Of a stretch of 64,000 bases of DNA, positions 42,008-51,671 are shown one piece after another (positions within the stretch are counted from its first letter, which is position 1; each line of letters opens with the position of its first letter). The notes beneath the pieces are model-generated. The model was not told the DNA's origin. It did no database searches and saw nothing but the letters and a program-made list of their open reading frames with translations. Source of the DNA: JAKAQB01 sp027320105 (GTDB lineage: Bacteria; Actinomycetota; Acidimicrobiia; Acidimicrobiales; Palsa-688). Made by a program: the position numbers and the translations under genes. The stretch covers positions 1-64,000 of the forward strand of contig DAHVMA010000053.1 of the NCBI GenBank assembly GCA_027320105.1, read 5' to 3'.

Positions 42008-44647
42008 ATGCCGTTCACCTACTCCTTCGACCACAAGCACCGCCGGCAGCCGATGGAGCGCAAGGACCTGCTCGGGGGCAAGGGGGCGAACCTGGCGGAG
42101 ATGACCTCGGTGCTCGGGTTGCCTGTGCCGCCGGGCTTCACGATCACCACCGACGCGTGCCGCGCCTACCTCGAGGGAGGCTGGCCGGACGGCCTCGACT
42201 CCGAGGTCACCCGGCAGGTCCGCAAGTTGGAACGGGCCATGGGCAAGCGGCTCGGGGACCCGTCGGACCCGCTGCTCGTGAGCGTCCGTTCCGGAGCCAG
42301 GTTCTCGATGCCGGGGATGATGGACACCGTGTTGAACCTCGGGCTCAACGACGAGTCGGTGAAGGGTCTGGCGGTGCAGACGAGCGACGAGCGCTTCGCG
42401 TACGACTCGTACCGGCGGTTCGCCTCCATGTACGGGCGGATCGTGCTCGGCCTCGACGGCAAGCTCTTCGACGGGGCGTTCGAGCAGGCGAAGGAGCGCT
42501 CCGGGGTGGACAGCGACGCCGACGTGGGCGCCGGCGCGCTCCGCGAGTTGGCCGAGACCTACAAAGCCGTCGTGGCCGACGCCACGGGCCAACCTTTCCC
42601 CCAGGATCCCGCCGACCAGCTGCGGGGCGCCATCGAGGCCGTCTTCCGCAGCTGGAACGGCGCCCGGGCCGTCGCCTACCGGGTGCGGGAGCGCATACCC
42701 CACGACCTCGGGACGGCCGTGAACGTGCAGGCGATGGTGTTCGGCAACCGCGACGACAACTCCGGCACCGGCGTCGGCTTCACCCGCGACCCGGCCACCG
42801 GCGCACAGGGCGAGTACGGCGACTTCCTCGTCAACGCCCAAGGCGAGGACGTGGTCGCCGGCATCCGCAACACGCTCCCGCTGTCGGCCCTCCAGGACCG
42901 GTTCCCGAAGATCTTCAGGGAGCTCATGGGGGTCTTCGCCCGGCTGGAGGAGCACTACCGGGACATGTGCGACACCGAGTTCACCATCGAGCAGGGCAAG
43001 CTCTGGATGCTGCAGACCCGGGTCGGAAAGCGCACCGGCCGGGCGGCGCTGCGCATGGCCGTCGACATGACCAGGCAGCGGGGCTGGAAGATCTCCCGTG
43101 AGGAGGCCATCGCCCGCGTCACGGCCGAGCACCTCGACCAGGTCCTGCACCCGCAGTTCGCGGAGAAGCCCTCCACGTTTCTCACCAGGGGCCTGGCTGC
43201 CTCACCGGGCGCCGCCGTCGGCAAGGTCTACTTCGATGCCACCGACGCCGCCGCGGCCGCCGAGAAGGGCGAGGCGGTGATCCTCGTCACCACCGAGACC
43301 TCCCCGGAGGACGTGCACGGGATGATCGCCTCGCAGGGGATCCTGACCTCCCGGGGCGGCCTGGTGAGCCATGCCGCCGTCGTTGCCCGCGGCTGGGGCA
43401 AGCCTGCTGTCGTCGGGGCCGAAGCGGTGCGGATCAGCGGCAGATCGTTCACCGTCGAGGGGACGACGGTGCGCGAGGGCGACGTCATCTCCATCGACGG
43501 GGGAAGTGGCGAGGTCGCTCTCGGCGAGGTCGCCCTCACGCTGGCCGACCCGCCGGAGGAGCTCGCCGTCGTCCTCGGCTGGGCGGACCGGATCCGCAGG
43601 GGCAAGCTGGCCGTGCGGGCCAATGCCGACAACGGAGCCGATGCCGCCAATGCCAGGCAGTTTGGCGCCGAGGGCATCGGCTTGTGCCGCACGGAGCACA
43701 TGTTCCTCGCCGAGGATCGCCTCCCGATCGTCCGCCGGATGATCCTCGCCTCCACGGCCGACGACGAGCGCGCCGCCCTCGAGGAGCTGCGGGTGGCGCA
43801 GAAGGCCGACTTCCTCGCCATCCTCGAGGCCATGGACGGCCTGCCGGTCACCGTCCGGCTGCTCGACCCTCCCCTCCACGAGTTCCTGCCCTCCACGGAG
43901 GAGCTGGAGCTCGAGGATGCCACCACCGGGCTGTCGGAGGAGCAGCGCAAGCTCCTGTCGGCTGCCAAGGAGTGGAAGGAGGCCAACCCGATGCTCGGCA
44001 CCCGCGGCGTTCGCCTCGGCGTCTTGAAGCCGGGCCTCTACCAGATGCAGGTGCGGGCCCTGATGCAAGCCGCTGCCGAGCGCGTCGAGGCCGGCGGCAA
44101 GCCCCGAGTGGAGGTCATGATCCCCCTCACCGTGACCCGCCAGGAGCTCGGGCTGGCTCGCGGCTGGGTGGCCGACACGGTCGCCGAGGTGCTTGCCGGT
44201 GTAGCCAGGCGGACGGCCGGCAAGCTGGAGGTGCTCATCGGCACCATGATCGAGACCCCACGCGCCGCCGTGCGTGCCGACGAGATCGCCGAGGAGGCGG
44301 ACTTCTTCAGCTTCGGGACCAACGACCTCACCCAGATGACGTTCGGCTTCAGCCGCGACGACGTCGAGGGCCGGCTCATGAACGCCTACCTGGAGCAGGG
44401 GCTCCTCCAGCGCAACCCGTTCGAGACCATCGACAAGGCGGGCGTCGGCGAGCTCGTCACCACCGCCGTCGAGCGCGGGAGGGCGACCCGGGCGAACCTC
44501 AAGCTCGGCGTCTGCGGTGAGCACGGCGGGGACCCGGAGTCGATCGACTTCTTCTACGACGTCGGGCTCGACTACGTGTCCTGCTCCCCCTATCGCGTGC
44601 CGATCGCCCGCCTGGCAGCGGCCCAGGCGGTCGTGGCCCGCTCCTGA
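42008..44647 (+). CDS. ppdK: Pyruvate, phosphate dikinase
   Basis: Converts pyruvate + ATP + Pi to PEP + AMP + PPi, and the reverse. The 879-residue protein has the N-terminal ATP-grasp domain (LLGGKGANLAEM, then RSGARFSMPGMMDTVLN), the swivelling phosphohistidine domain with SRGGLVSHAAVVARGWGKP (His about residue 455), and the PEP-binding barrel ending CGEHGGDP. ATG 42008 is preceded by CGGAGGA. It lies just after glyS, separate from other glycolytic genes. Confidence 0.95.
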   Translation: MPFTYSFDHKHRRQPMERKDLLGGKGANLAEMTSVLGLPVPPGFTITTDACRAYLEGGWPDGLDSEVTRQVRKLERAMGKRLGDPSDPLLVSVRSGARFSMPGMMDTVLNLGLNDESVKGLAVQTSDERFAYDSYRRFASMYGRIVLGLDGKLFDGAFEQAKERSGVDSDADVGAGALRELAETYKAVVADATGQPFPQDPADQLRGAIEAVFRSWNGARAVAYRVRERIPHDLGTAVNVQAMVFGNRDDNSGTGVGFTRDPATGAQGEYGDFLVNAQGEDVVAGIRNTLPLSALQDRFPKIFRELMGVFARLEEHYRDMCDTEFTIEQGKLWMLQTRVGKRTGRAALRMAVDMTRQRGWKISREEAIARVTAEHLDQVLHPQFAEKPSTFLTRGLAASPGAAVGKVYFDATDAAAAAEKGEAVILVTTETSPEDVHGMIASQGILTSRGGLVSHAAVVARGWGKPAVVGAEAVRISGRSFTVEGTTVREGDVISIDGGSGEVALGEVALTLADPPEELAVVLGWADRIRRGKLAVRANADNGADAANARQFGAEGIGLCRTEHMFLAEDRLPIVRRMILASTADDERAALEELRVAQKADFLAILEAMDGLPVTVRLLDPPLHEFLPSTEELELEDATTGLSEEQRKLLSAAKEWKEANPMLGTRGVRLGVLKPGLYQMQVRALMQAAAERVEAGGKPRVEVMIPLTVTRQELGLARGWVADTVAEVLAGVARRTAGKLEVLIGTMIETPRAAVRADEIAEEADFFSFGTNDLTQMTFGFSRDDVEGRLMNAYLEQGLLQRNPFETIDKAGVGELVTTAVERGRATRANLKLGVCGEHGGDPESIDFFYDVGLDYVSCSPYRVPIARLAAAQAVVARS

Positions 44648-44677
44648 TCCCACCCGACCGGCAGGGGGGAGCGCGCC

Positions 44678-46630
44678 GTGGGCATCGTCGACGAGGACAT
44701 CGCCCGCGTCCGCGCCGCTACCGACTTCGTGGCCCTCGTCTCCGAGCACCTGGCCCTTCGGCGCGTCGGCACCCGCTGGGTCGGCCTCTGCCCGTTCCAC
44801 ACCGAGAAGACGCCGTCGTTGTACGTGAACGCCGCCGAGGGCCTGTACCACTGCTTCGGCTGCCAGGCCAGCGGCGACGTCATCACCTTCGTGCGGGAGC
44901 TTGAGCACCTCGACTTCGTCGAAGCCGTCGAGAAGCTGGCCGCCCGGGCAGGGATCACCCTGCGCTACGACGACGAGGCGACGGCACGCGACCACCGGCA
45001 GCGGGCCCGCATCTACGACGTCGTCGCCGGTGCCGTGGAGTGGTACCACGCCCAGCTGATCGACGCTCCCGGCGCGGCGGCGGCGCGCCGCTACCTGCGG
45101 GCAGAGCGGGGCTACGACGGCGAGGTGGTGCGGCGCTACCGGCTCGGCTGGGCGCCTGACGGCTGGGAGCCCCTGCGGCGGGCGCTGCGCCTCCCCCAGG
45201 CGGCGCTCGTCGACGCCGGCCTTGGCTCCCTCGACGGGCAGGGGCGGTACCGGGACTTCTTCCGCTCCCGGCTGCTGTTCCCGATCTTCGACCCGAGCGA
45301 CCGGCCGATCGGTGCTGGCGGCCGCTCGCTGCCCGGAGGCAGGCCGCCCAAGTACAAGAACACGACGGGGACGGCCGTCTACGACAAGAGCAGCGTCTTG
45401 TACGGGCTCAACTGGGCCAAGCGGGCGATCGTCGCCGGCGACCGGGTTGTGGTCTGCGAGGGCTACACCGACGTCATCGGCTTGCAGCGCGCCGGGGTCG
45501 ACGAGGCGGTGGCGACGTGCGGCACGGCCCTCGCCGACGGCCACCTCCGGCTGCTCACCAAGTTCGCCCACCGCGTCGTGCTCGCCTACGACGCCGACGC
45601 CGCCGGCCAGGCGGCGGCGGAGCGCATCCAGGACTGGGAGCGACGCTACGGCGTCGACGTCCGGGTGGCAGCCCTACCGTCGGGCGAGGACCCTGCCGAC
45701 GTCGCGCGCCGCGACCCCGCCCTGCTGCAGCGGGCGATCGCCGGGGCCCAGCCCCTCGTCGGCTTCCAGCTGGCGCGCCACTTCGGCCGGGCCGACCTCG
45801 CCAGCCCCGAGGGCCGGGTGAGGGCGGCGAGGGGAGCCTTGGCGGTCGTCCCCGAGGGATTGGACCCGCTGGTGCGCGACCAGTACCTGATGGAGATCGC
45901 GGATCGGACCCGCATCCCTCCCGACGAGCTCCGCCGGCTGCGGGCGGCACCGGCCGAGGCACACCGCCAGCCGGAGGCGGCCCGATCCCGCCGGTCAGGT
46001 GCCGGGCAGCGGGCGGTGCCCGACCGATCGCCTGAGGAGGAGCACCGGCCGCTGCGGGGCTCGGGCGGGCAGGGGCAGTCCCCGACGGCAGCGGGGACAG
46101 CGGGCACGCCACGGCCGGCGCCGGAACGATCGATGCCCGCTGCGGAACTGGCGGCGCTGACCCTCGCAGTGCACCAACCCGGCGACGTCGCCGACCGCCT
46201 GGAGCGCTGCTTGCTGTCCCACCCGTTGGCTCGGGCGGTCTACGACCAGCTGGCGTGCTCCGACACCCTCGCCGCTGCGGTGCAGACATCGCCGCCCGAG
46301 GTGGGCCGCCTGCTGGCAGAGCTGGCCGTGACGGAGCCCGAGAGCTCGGCTGACGACGTGATGGTGCGGGTGGTCGAGCTCGCCGGCCAGCGTGCGGTGG
46401 CCGAGCTGCAAGCCGAGCTGCGCGCCGCGCCAAGCGAGGACGCCCCCGCGTACGTCGACAACATCGCCTGGCTCAAGCTGGCGGTCGAGGCGCTGCGGCC
46501 GGGCTCGCCGTCGGGGGCCGCCGCTGCGTCGGAGGCGGAGCGTCGCTTGGTAGCTTGGTTCGTGGCCCGACAATCGCCCGGCCCGCTGGACGCCGGCGAG
46601 CAGGCAGAGCCGACGGGGGGGAGCGGATGA
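44678..46630 (+). CDS. dnaG: DNA primase
   Basis: A 650-residue primase. The CHC2 zinc finger is CPFHTEKTPS ... YHCFGC, the TOPRIM core is VVVCEGYTDVIGL ... VLAYDADAAGQAAAER, and the C-terminal helicase-interaction part is linked by a low-complexity region (about residues 430-490). Internal RNAP-like basic residues (RFRSRLLFPIFD equivalent: FFRSRLLFPIFD) are present. The GTG start is 30 bp after ppdK. Its stop overlaps the rpoD start. Confidence 0.95.
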   Translation: MGIVDEDIARVRAATDFVALVSEHLALRRVGTRWVGLCPFHTEKTPSLYVNAAEGLYHCFGCQASGDVITFVRELEHLDFVEAVEKLAARAGITLRYDDEATARDHRQRARIYDVVAGAVEWYHAQLIDAPGAAAARRYLRAERGYDGEVVRRYRLGWAPDGWEPLRRALRLPQAALVDAGLGSLDGQGRYRDFFRSRLLFPIFDPSDRPIGAGGRSLPGGRPPKYKNTTGTAVYDKSSVLYGLNWAKRAIVAGDRVVVCEGYTDVIGLQRAGVDEAVATCGTALADGHLRLLTKFAHRVVLAYDADAAGQAAAERIQDWERRYGVDVRVAALPSGEDPADVARRDPALLQRAIAGAQPLVGFQLARHFGRADLASPEGRVRAARGALAVVPEGLDPLVRDQYLMEIADRTRIPPDELRRLRAAPAEAHRQPEAARSRRSGAGQRAVPDRSPEEEHRPLRGSGGQGQSPTAAGTAGTPRPAPERSMPAAELAALTLAVHQPGDVADRLERCLLSHPLARAVYDQLACSDTLAAAVQTSPPEVGRLLAELAVTEPESSADDVMVRVVELAGQRAVAELQAELRAAPSEDAPAYVDNIAWLKLAVEALRPGSPSGAAAASEAERRLVAWFVARQSPGPLDAGEQAEPTGGSG

Positions 46631-47883
46631 TCGCCGGCCCGGCCACGCCGTTCACCGACGGCGGCGAGCCGACCGCCGACTTCCTCGCCCTGCTGGTGGT
46701 CGGGCGGGAGCGAGGCTGGCTGTCGCCGGACGACCTGATGGCCGTCCTGCAGGGTGTGGAGCTCAGCCCAGCGCTCATCGACGCCGCCGTGGACCGGGTC
46801 CGGGCCGAGGGCGTCGAGTGGCGCGAGGAGCCCACCGACGGGGGTCCGTCCCCGCCGGCGCTCCTTGGCGGGGGTCCGTCCCCGCCGGCGCCCACCGGGT
46901 GGACACCCTCGGCGGGCGGCCGGGCACGCGCCGCCGGCTACGAGGACGGCGAGATGCCGGCGGGTGGCGCGGGCGCCGACCCGGTCCGCCTCTACCTGCG
47001 TGAGATCGGCCGGGCGCCGCTGCTGAGCTCCGCCGAGGAGGTCGCCCTGGCCCGACGCGTCGAGCGGGGCCTGGCCGCCACCCGCCGGCTCGTGGAACGG
47101 GTCGAGGCCGGAGAGGACGTCGACGACGGCGCCGACGAGCGCCTCCGCGTCGACGGCCGCTCCGCCAAGCAGGAGCTCGTCGAGGCCAACCTCCGGCTCG
47201 TGGTGTCGATCGCCAAGCGCTACCGCAACCGGGGGATGCCCTTCCTCGACCTGATCCAAGAGGGCAACCTCGGTCTGATGCGGGCGGTCGACAAGTTCGA
47301 CTACAGCAAGGGTTTCAAGTTCTCCACCTACGCCACGTGGTGGATCCGCCAGGCGATAACGCGGGCGATCGCCGACCAGGCACGGACGATCCGCATCCCC
47401 GTGCATGTGGTGGAGACCATCAACGGTGTGGTGCGCGTGCAGCGCCAGCTGCTGCAGGACCTGAGTCGGGAGCCGACGGTGGCGGAGGTGGCCGAGGCTG
47501 CCGAGATGACCCCGAGCCGCGTGCGGGAGATCCTGCGCGTCAGCCAGGAGACGGTCTCCCTCGAGCAGCCGATGGGCGAGGACGACTTCAGCCTGTCGGA
47601 CGTCATCGAGGACGTGGGTGCGCTCGGCCCGGCCGATGCCGCCACCCGCTCGCTGCTGAACGACGCCGTCGCGGCGGCCCTCGCTGATCTCCCGGAGCGG
47701 GACCGGCTGGTGGTCCGCCTCCGCTTCGGCCTCGACGACGGCCACGTGCACACCCTCGAGGAGGTGGGTCGCGAGTTTGGGGTGACCCGCGAGCGGATCC
47801 GCCAGATCGAGTCCAAGACCCTGGCGAAGCTCCGCAACCCGTCCCGCCACGGTCACTTGCGCGACTACCTCGACGACCGGTAG
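46627..47883 (+). CDS. rpoD: RNA polymerase sigma factor RpoD (principal-type)
   Basis: A 418-residue sigma-70 factor. Region 1.2 is DPVRLYLREIGRAPLLSSAEE, region 2 is SAKQELVEANLRLVVSIAKRYR ... GFKFSTYATWWIRQAITRA, region 3 is TINGVVRVQRQLLQDLSREPT, and region 4.2 is TLEEVGREFGVTRERIRQIESKTLAKLR. The N-terminal ~130 residues are degenerate and proline-rich and include a 30-bp duplication. ATG 46627 overlaps dnaG by ATGA, the classical dnaG-rpoD pairing. It is the likely housekeeping sigma, or a close paralogue. Confidence 0.92.
   Translation: MIAGPATPFTDGGEPTADFLALLVVGRERGWLSPDDLMAVLQGVELSPALIDAAVDRVRAEGVEWREEPTDGGPSPPALLGGGPSPPAPTGWTPSAGGRARAAGYEDGEMPAGGAGADPVRLYLREIGRAPLLSSAEEVALARRVERGLAATRRLVERVEAGEDVDDGADERLRVDGRSAKQELVEANLRLVVSIAKRYRNRGMPFLDLIQEGNLGLMRAVDKFDYSKGFKFSTYATWWIRQAITRAIADQARTIRIPVHVVETINGVVRVQRQLLQDLSREPTVAEVAEAAEMTPSRVREILRVSQETVSLEQPMGEDDFSLSDVIEDVGALGPADAATRSLLNDAVAAALADLPERDRLVVRLRFGLDDGHVHTLEEVGREFGVTRERIRQIESKTLAKLRNPSRHGHLRDYLDDR
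46838..46897 (+). repeat. 30-bp tandem duplication inside rpoD
   Basis: Two near-identical 30-bp units (46838-46867, 46868-46897) containing GGGGGTCCGTCCCCGCCGGC encode repeated GGPSPPA-type residues in the disordered N-terminus of the sigma factor. The frame is kept. Confidence 0.85.
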
Positions 47884-47902
47884 GGGTGTTGGGACGGTGG
47901 GG

Positions 47903-48376
47903 TCAGGGCCAGTCGCCGCCGGCCGGCGGCCCGAGGGCGGCACGCAGCTGCTCGGGGACCGGGATCTTGCCTCGAGGCTCGCCGGCGGTCCCCTGCCCGG
48001 CGGTCTCCAGGCCGACGGTCACGTACACCGTCCGGGCGTCGAGCACCACCCGGGTCCCGGAGACGACGCGGAAGGCCACGGTGAGGGAGTGGGCGCCGAT
48101 CCCGACGAGGCGGACGAGGACGTCCGCCTCGTCTCCCCAGCGCAGCGGCCCCCGCCAGTCCAGCTCGCAGTGCACCAACTGCACGTCGGTCCCCGAGGCG
48201 ACGAGCGCGACGTAACTCACCCCGCCGTCGTCGAGGAACGTGCCGAACGCCTCGTCGAACCACGCCAGGTACCAGGCGTTGAACACGACGCCCTGCTGGT
48301 CGCACTCGAAGTAGCGGACCCGGTGGTGGTGCCGGCTGACCCTGCCGGACCCCCGGGCGTCAGCGCGCTGGTGCAT
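47903..48376 (-). CDS. Acyl-CoA thioesterase, 4HBT/YbgC-type hotdog fold
   Basis: The 157-residue protein matches the 4-hydroxybenzoyl-CoA thioesterase-like family: VRYFECDQQGVVFNAWYLAWFDEAF with its catalytic Asp, then LDWRGPLRWGDEADV and VAFRVVSG strands. It hydrolyses acyl-CoA thioesters; the substrate is unknown. GTG 48376 is the likely start. It is convergent with rpoD and lies 49 bp from tRNA-Asn. Confidence 0.85.
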   Translation of the reverse strand: MHQRADARGSGRVSRHHHRVRYFECDQQGVVFNAWYLAWFDEAFGTFLDDGGVSYVALVASGTDVQLVHCELDWRGPLRWGDEADVLVRLVGIGAHSLTVAFRVVSGTRVVLDARTVYVTVGLETAGQGTAGEPRGKIPVPEQLRAALGPPAGGDWP

Positions 48377-48425
48377 CGGCGCCGACGGTAGCGCCGCCTC
48401 GCAGCTGGTAGGGTCTAGCGGACCT

Positions 48426-48498
48426 TCCGGGGTAGCTCAACCGGCAGAGCGGGTGGCTGTTAACCACTAGGTTGGGGGTTCGAGTCCCTCCCCCGGAG
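48426..48498 (+). tRNA. tRNA-Asn (anticodon GTT)
   Basis: A full cloverleaf: acceptor TCCGGGG/CCCCGGA, D-stem GCTC/GAGC, anticodon stem GTGG/CCAC with loop CTGTTAA (anticodon GTT), T-arm GGGGG-TTCGAGT-CCCTC. The discriminator base is G and the CCA is not encoded. Confidence 0.93.
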
Positions 48499-49164
48499 CG
48501 CCGGTCCAGTCGATCGCATAGCTCGCAGACGTGCTCGTGAAGCGCTCGGGGATGCTCGCCTCGACGAGGGCGTCGCAGAGCTGTTGGAGCGCCTCGGACG
48601 GCGTCCCGTCGGGACGGTCCTTGGCGAGCACCTTCGCCACGAGGTGCGTCGTGTACTCCACTTGGCGGCAGGTGAGCAGATGCGGGCCGGCCTTCCACGA
48701 GGTCCGCACCCCGAGGCGGACCTGGTCGGCCGGCTCGAGGCGCAGAGAGCCGCGTGCCCGACGGTGGGGTGCGCGCTCCCATGACCGGTCGCGAGGCAGA
48801 CCTGCATCCCGACGAGCAGGCGGTCGTGGTGGTCGGAGAGCACCGGCACGGCGCGGGCCCGACGACCGCCGACGAGAACGAGCACCCCGCCCGAGCGACA
48901 GACGAACGTCGGTGCCGCGAACGCCGCGCAGCTCGGCGCCGATCAGTCCCGCCCCCGCTCCGGGGCAGGCAGGGGCGTTCGCGCGATCCTGGCGGAGCCT
49001 GGTCGGCTGCGCGTCCGGGAGCGCGAGGTGGCAAGCAAGCTCCCGGGCGAGTACGGGGCCTTGGCTCTCTCCCTCGGCATCGGCATCGGCACTGGGCCAG
49101 ATTGCCGCCGGAGGCCTCACGCTGTCTCCCGCCGACCGCACAAACCTCTGACACGAAGGTTAGA
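48499..49164. other. Degraded stretch downstream of tRNA-Asn
   Basis: This 666-bp stretch carries no intact gene. It includes a minus-strand pseudogene (about 48505-48890). Short frames in all directions overlap each other and match nothing I recognise. Confidence 0.5.
48505..48890 (-). pseudogene. Frameshifted remnant of an unknown protein
   Basis: Two minus-strand frames join into one plausible protein if a shift at about 48747 (a CTCT stretch) is corrected. The first part reads LSDHHDRLLVGMQVCLATGH, and the second continues LRLEPADQVRLGVRTSWKAG and later VEYTTHLVAKVLAKD. The 3' end runs into the tRNA-Asn boundary and has no own stop, so it is cut there. Codon use looks coding. The family is not recognised. 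Confidence 0.4.
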
Positions 49165-49527
49165 TCAGGGTGGAGAGCGTCGGATGCGGATCAGATCGTG
49201 AGTCACGATCGCCAGCGCTCCTCCAAGGCCGTCGAGGTCGCCGGCGGCGATCAGCGTCATGAGGGTTGCGTGCGTTGCTGCTCGGCTTTCGTCGATCGGG
49301 CGGGGGACGACGATCCCGCAGTGCGTGCCGATGGGGTAGGCGCGAAGGTCGGAGAAGTCCAGGTCCAGCGTCACAAGGACCCGATTCTCGGACACGGCGG
49401 CCGCCACCACGATCTCGTCGGGCTGACCGGCGAGATCCTCGTCAAAGACGGTGTCGGCGTCATGGCCGGCCTCGAGGAAAATGTTGGTGGCCAGGTGAGG
49501 GAGGTTCTCGTCGAGCTTGAACCTCAC
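49165..49527 (-). CDS. DUF5615 PIN-like toxin domain protein
   Basis: The 120-residue protein starts VRFKLDENLP and has GHDADTVFDEDLAGQPDEIV and VLVTLDLDFSDLRAYP, the acidic-residue pattern of the DUF5615/Mut7-C PIN-like family. Such proteins are usually toxins paired with a DUF433 antitoxin. GTG 49527 begins the conserved part. The upstream partner appears decayed (see 49535-49660). Confidence 0.75.
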   Translation of the reverse strand: MRFKLDENLPHLATNIFLEAGHDADTVFDEDLAGQPDEIVVAAAVSENRVLVTLDLDFSDLRAYPIGTHCGIVVPRPIDESRAATHATLMTLIAAGDLDGLGGALAIVTHDLIRIRRSPP

Positions 49528-49534
49528 TGGCTCG

Positions 49535-49660
49535 TTAGCGGGCGACGGGCGCCAGCCGATGGACCTCTTGGCGAGCAAGCCACGAGCCGTAGGCCAGCGC
49601 CCCCCGGATGCCTTCGACGGTCAGCGAACAGAGCAGGACGGAGAGCTGTCGCGTCCCAAC
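49535..49660 (-). pseudogene. Decayed DUF433-type antitoxin remnant
   Basis: A minus-strand frame ends with SLTVEGIRGALAYGSWLARQ, which matches the DUF433 C-terminus (L-T-x-E-x-I-x-A-A-L-A-Y). The preceding residues, GTRQLSVLLC, suggest the middle of the domain was deleted. It directly precedes the DUF5615 toxin by 7 bp, the normal gene order. No intact start can be defined. Confidence 0.5.
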
Positions 49661-49736
49661 GCCAGTCCCAACAAGACCGTCCCGACGCGTCCTGGGCCGA
49701 GCCACGTCGTTGCGGCGGTCGGTGCAGCGGCGAAGC

Positions 49737-51011
49737 TCACCCGGACCCATGCTGCCAGCGGGCGATCTCCGCTCGGCCGACCACCATGTGGTGGACCTCG
49801 TCCGGCCCATCGGCGAAGCGCAGCGTCCGTTGCGCGGTGTACATCTCGGCGAGCGGCGTCCACTGCGAGACGCCGGTGGCTCCGTGGATCTGGATGGCCT
49901 GGTCGATGATGGCGCACACCCGCTGGGGCACCATCGCCTTGACAGCGCTCACCCACACCCGGGCGTCGGCATTGCCCATCAGATCCATCGCCTTGGCGGC
50001 CCGGAGCACCATCAGGCGCATCGCCTCGATGTCGATGCGAGCACGCGAGACCCATTCGGTGTTCTTGCCGAGGGCGATGATCGGCTTGCCGAATGCCTCC
50101 CGCGACAGGCCACGCTTGACCATGAGCTCCAGCGCCTTGTCGGCCGCCCCGATGGAGCGCATGCAGTGGTGGATGCGACCGGGTCCGAGTCGCATCTGGG
50201 AGATCTCGAAGCCCCGACCCTCGCCGAGGAGGATGCTGTCGCGGGGGACCCGAACGTCGGAGAACCGCAGGTGCATGTGCCCGTGTGGCGCGTCGTCGTG
50301 GCCGAAGACGAGCATGGGCCCGACCACCTCGACACCAGGTGCGTCCATCGGCACGAGGATCTGGCTCTGCTGCAGGTGCGTGGGTCCGTCGGGGTTGGTC
50401 CGCACCATCACGATCAGGACCCGGCAGCGAGGGTCGCCGGCGCCGGAGATGAAGTACTTCTCACCGTTGATCACCCACTCGTCACCGTCGAGCACGGCCG
50501 AGCAGGCGATGTTGCGGGCGTCGGAGGAGGCCAGATCCGGTTCGGTCATCGCGTACGCCGAACGGATCTCGCCGGCGAGCAGCGGCTCCAACCAGCGCTT
50601 CTTCTGCTCGGGGGTGCCCACCCGCTGGAGGACCTCCATGTTGCCGGTGTCCGGCGCCGAGCAGTTGAGGCATTCGGAGGCCAGCGGGTTCTTCCCGAGC
50701 TCGAAGGCGATGTAGGCGTAATCGAGGTTGGCGAGACCCTCACCGGTCTCGGCGTCGGGCAGGAAGAAGTTCCACAGACCCTCTGCCCTCGCCTGCGCCT
50801 TGGCGCCGTCGAGCAGCTCGAGCTGGCCCGGAGCGAAGCTCCACCGGTCGGCACGCCCCTCGCCGAGGGCGAAGAACTCCGCCGACATCGGCTCGACCTG
50901 GTCGGCCACGAACCGCTTGACGCGTTGGAGGAGAGGGCGGGCCTCCTCGGAGACCGACAGGTTGTACAGCTCACCGCCGAAATCGTCGGTGTTGATGGGC
51001 TTGGCGGGCAT
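49737..51011 (-). CDS. Acyl-CoA dehydrogenase family protein (ACAD10/11-like)
   Basis: A flavin-dependent fatty acyl-CoA dehydrogenase of 424 residues. It has AYAMTEPDLASSDARNI, the VINGEKYFISGAGDPRC strand and RIHHCMRSIGAADKALELM. The C-terminal helix holds IHGATGVSQWTPLAEMYTAQRTLRFADGPDEVH, as in long-chain ACAD10/11-type enzymes. ATG 51011 has a GGAGG upstream; the frame extends 15 residues further to 51056. Confidence 0.92.
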   Translation of the reverse strand: MPAKPINTDDFGGELYNLSVSEEARPLLQRVKRFVADQVEPMSAEFFALGEGRADRWSFAPGQLELLDGAKAQARAEGLWNFFLPDAETGEGLANLDYAYIAFELGKNPLASECLNCSAPDTGNMEVLQRVGTPEQKKRWLEPLLAGEIRSAYAMTEPDLASSDARNIACSAVLDGDEWVINGEKYFISGAGDPRCRVLIVMVRTNPDGPTHLQQSQILVPMDAPGVEVVGPMLVFGHDDAPHGHMHLRFSDVRVPRDSILLGEGRGFEISQMRLGPGRIHHCMRSIGAADKALELMVKRGLSREAFGKPIIALGKNTEWVSRARIDIEAMRLMVLRAAKAMDLMGNADARVWVSAVKAMVPQRVCAIIDQAIQIHGATGVSQWTPLAEMYTAQRTLRFADGPDEVHHMVVGRAEIARWQHGSG

Positions 51012-51117
51012 GGCGACCTCCGCGGCCGGCCGGTCGGCCGGCACCGCCTCGATCATGCCGCGCCACGGGTAGGGCCGAGAAGGCCGGAAGGCCGTTCCCG
51101 TCGTGGCCGGCGCCGGC

Positions 51118-51567
51118 TCAGGGCTGACTGACCACGACCCTCGCCGCGCCCTGCAGCACGATCACGTCGACGTCCCGCCCCATCGGCTGGCCGACGTAGC
51201 AGGTGTCCTCTGTGCGCTTCGCCCGGCTGGTCTGCGGGCACAGCCGGGCGGTCATGCGGGTGTGGAGGCGGCCGTGCCCGTCGGTCTTCACCGTCACCGA
51301 TCCGTGGGCGCACGGGTCCTTGGGGGCGATCCACACCTTGGCGCCGCACTCCGCCAGGGTGACCCTCGTGCCGGCCGGGAAGCCCCAGCCGCTGACGACG
51401 AGCCGGCGGCCGGCCATGGCGTGGCTCGGCGTGACGGTGAGGTGCGGGTGCGGCGGGGAGGCGGCGACCGACGGTGTGGCGCCCGACGGTGTGGCGCCGA
51501 GACCGGTGGCCAGGGCCGTGACGGCTACGGCGACGGCGCAGGCGAGGACGGCGGGGCGGGTGCGCAT
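51118..51567 (-). CDS. Secreted neocarzinostatin-like domain protein
   Basis: The 149-residue protein has a signal peptide (MRTRPAVLACAVAVAVTALA) and an immunoglobulin-like domain LTVTPSHAMAGRRLVVSGWGFPAGTRVTLAECG typical of the neocarzinostatin family. Several cysteines (AECG, DPCAH, RLCPQT, DTCYVG) can form two disulfides. Family members bind enediynes or unknown ligands; the function is not assigned. ATG 51567 starts the signal peptide; the open frame upstream overlaps the tRNA region and is not coding. Confidence 0.72.
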   Translation of the reverse strand: MRTRPAVLACAVAVAVTALATGLGATPSGATPSVAASPPHPHLTVTPSHAMAGRRLVVSGWGFPAGTRVTLAECGAKVWIAPKDPCAHGSVTVKTDGHGRLHTRMTARLCPQTSRAKRTEDTCYVGQPMGRDVDVIVLQGAARVVVSQP

Positions 51568-51671
51568 CGAAGCGTTGGACGCCGGCGTGAGGGCGTTGGT
51601 TCCCGGCGCCGCCGGATGAAGGCGCCGGCGGGTGGGGCGACCCCTTACTATGCCCTGCATGAGCAGGGTAA

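Noticed and set aside
43202..45571. Minus-strand open frame of 789 codons over ppdK and dnaG
   Set aside because: Antisense shadow of two well-defined genes.
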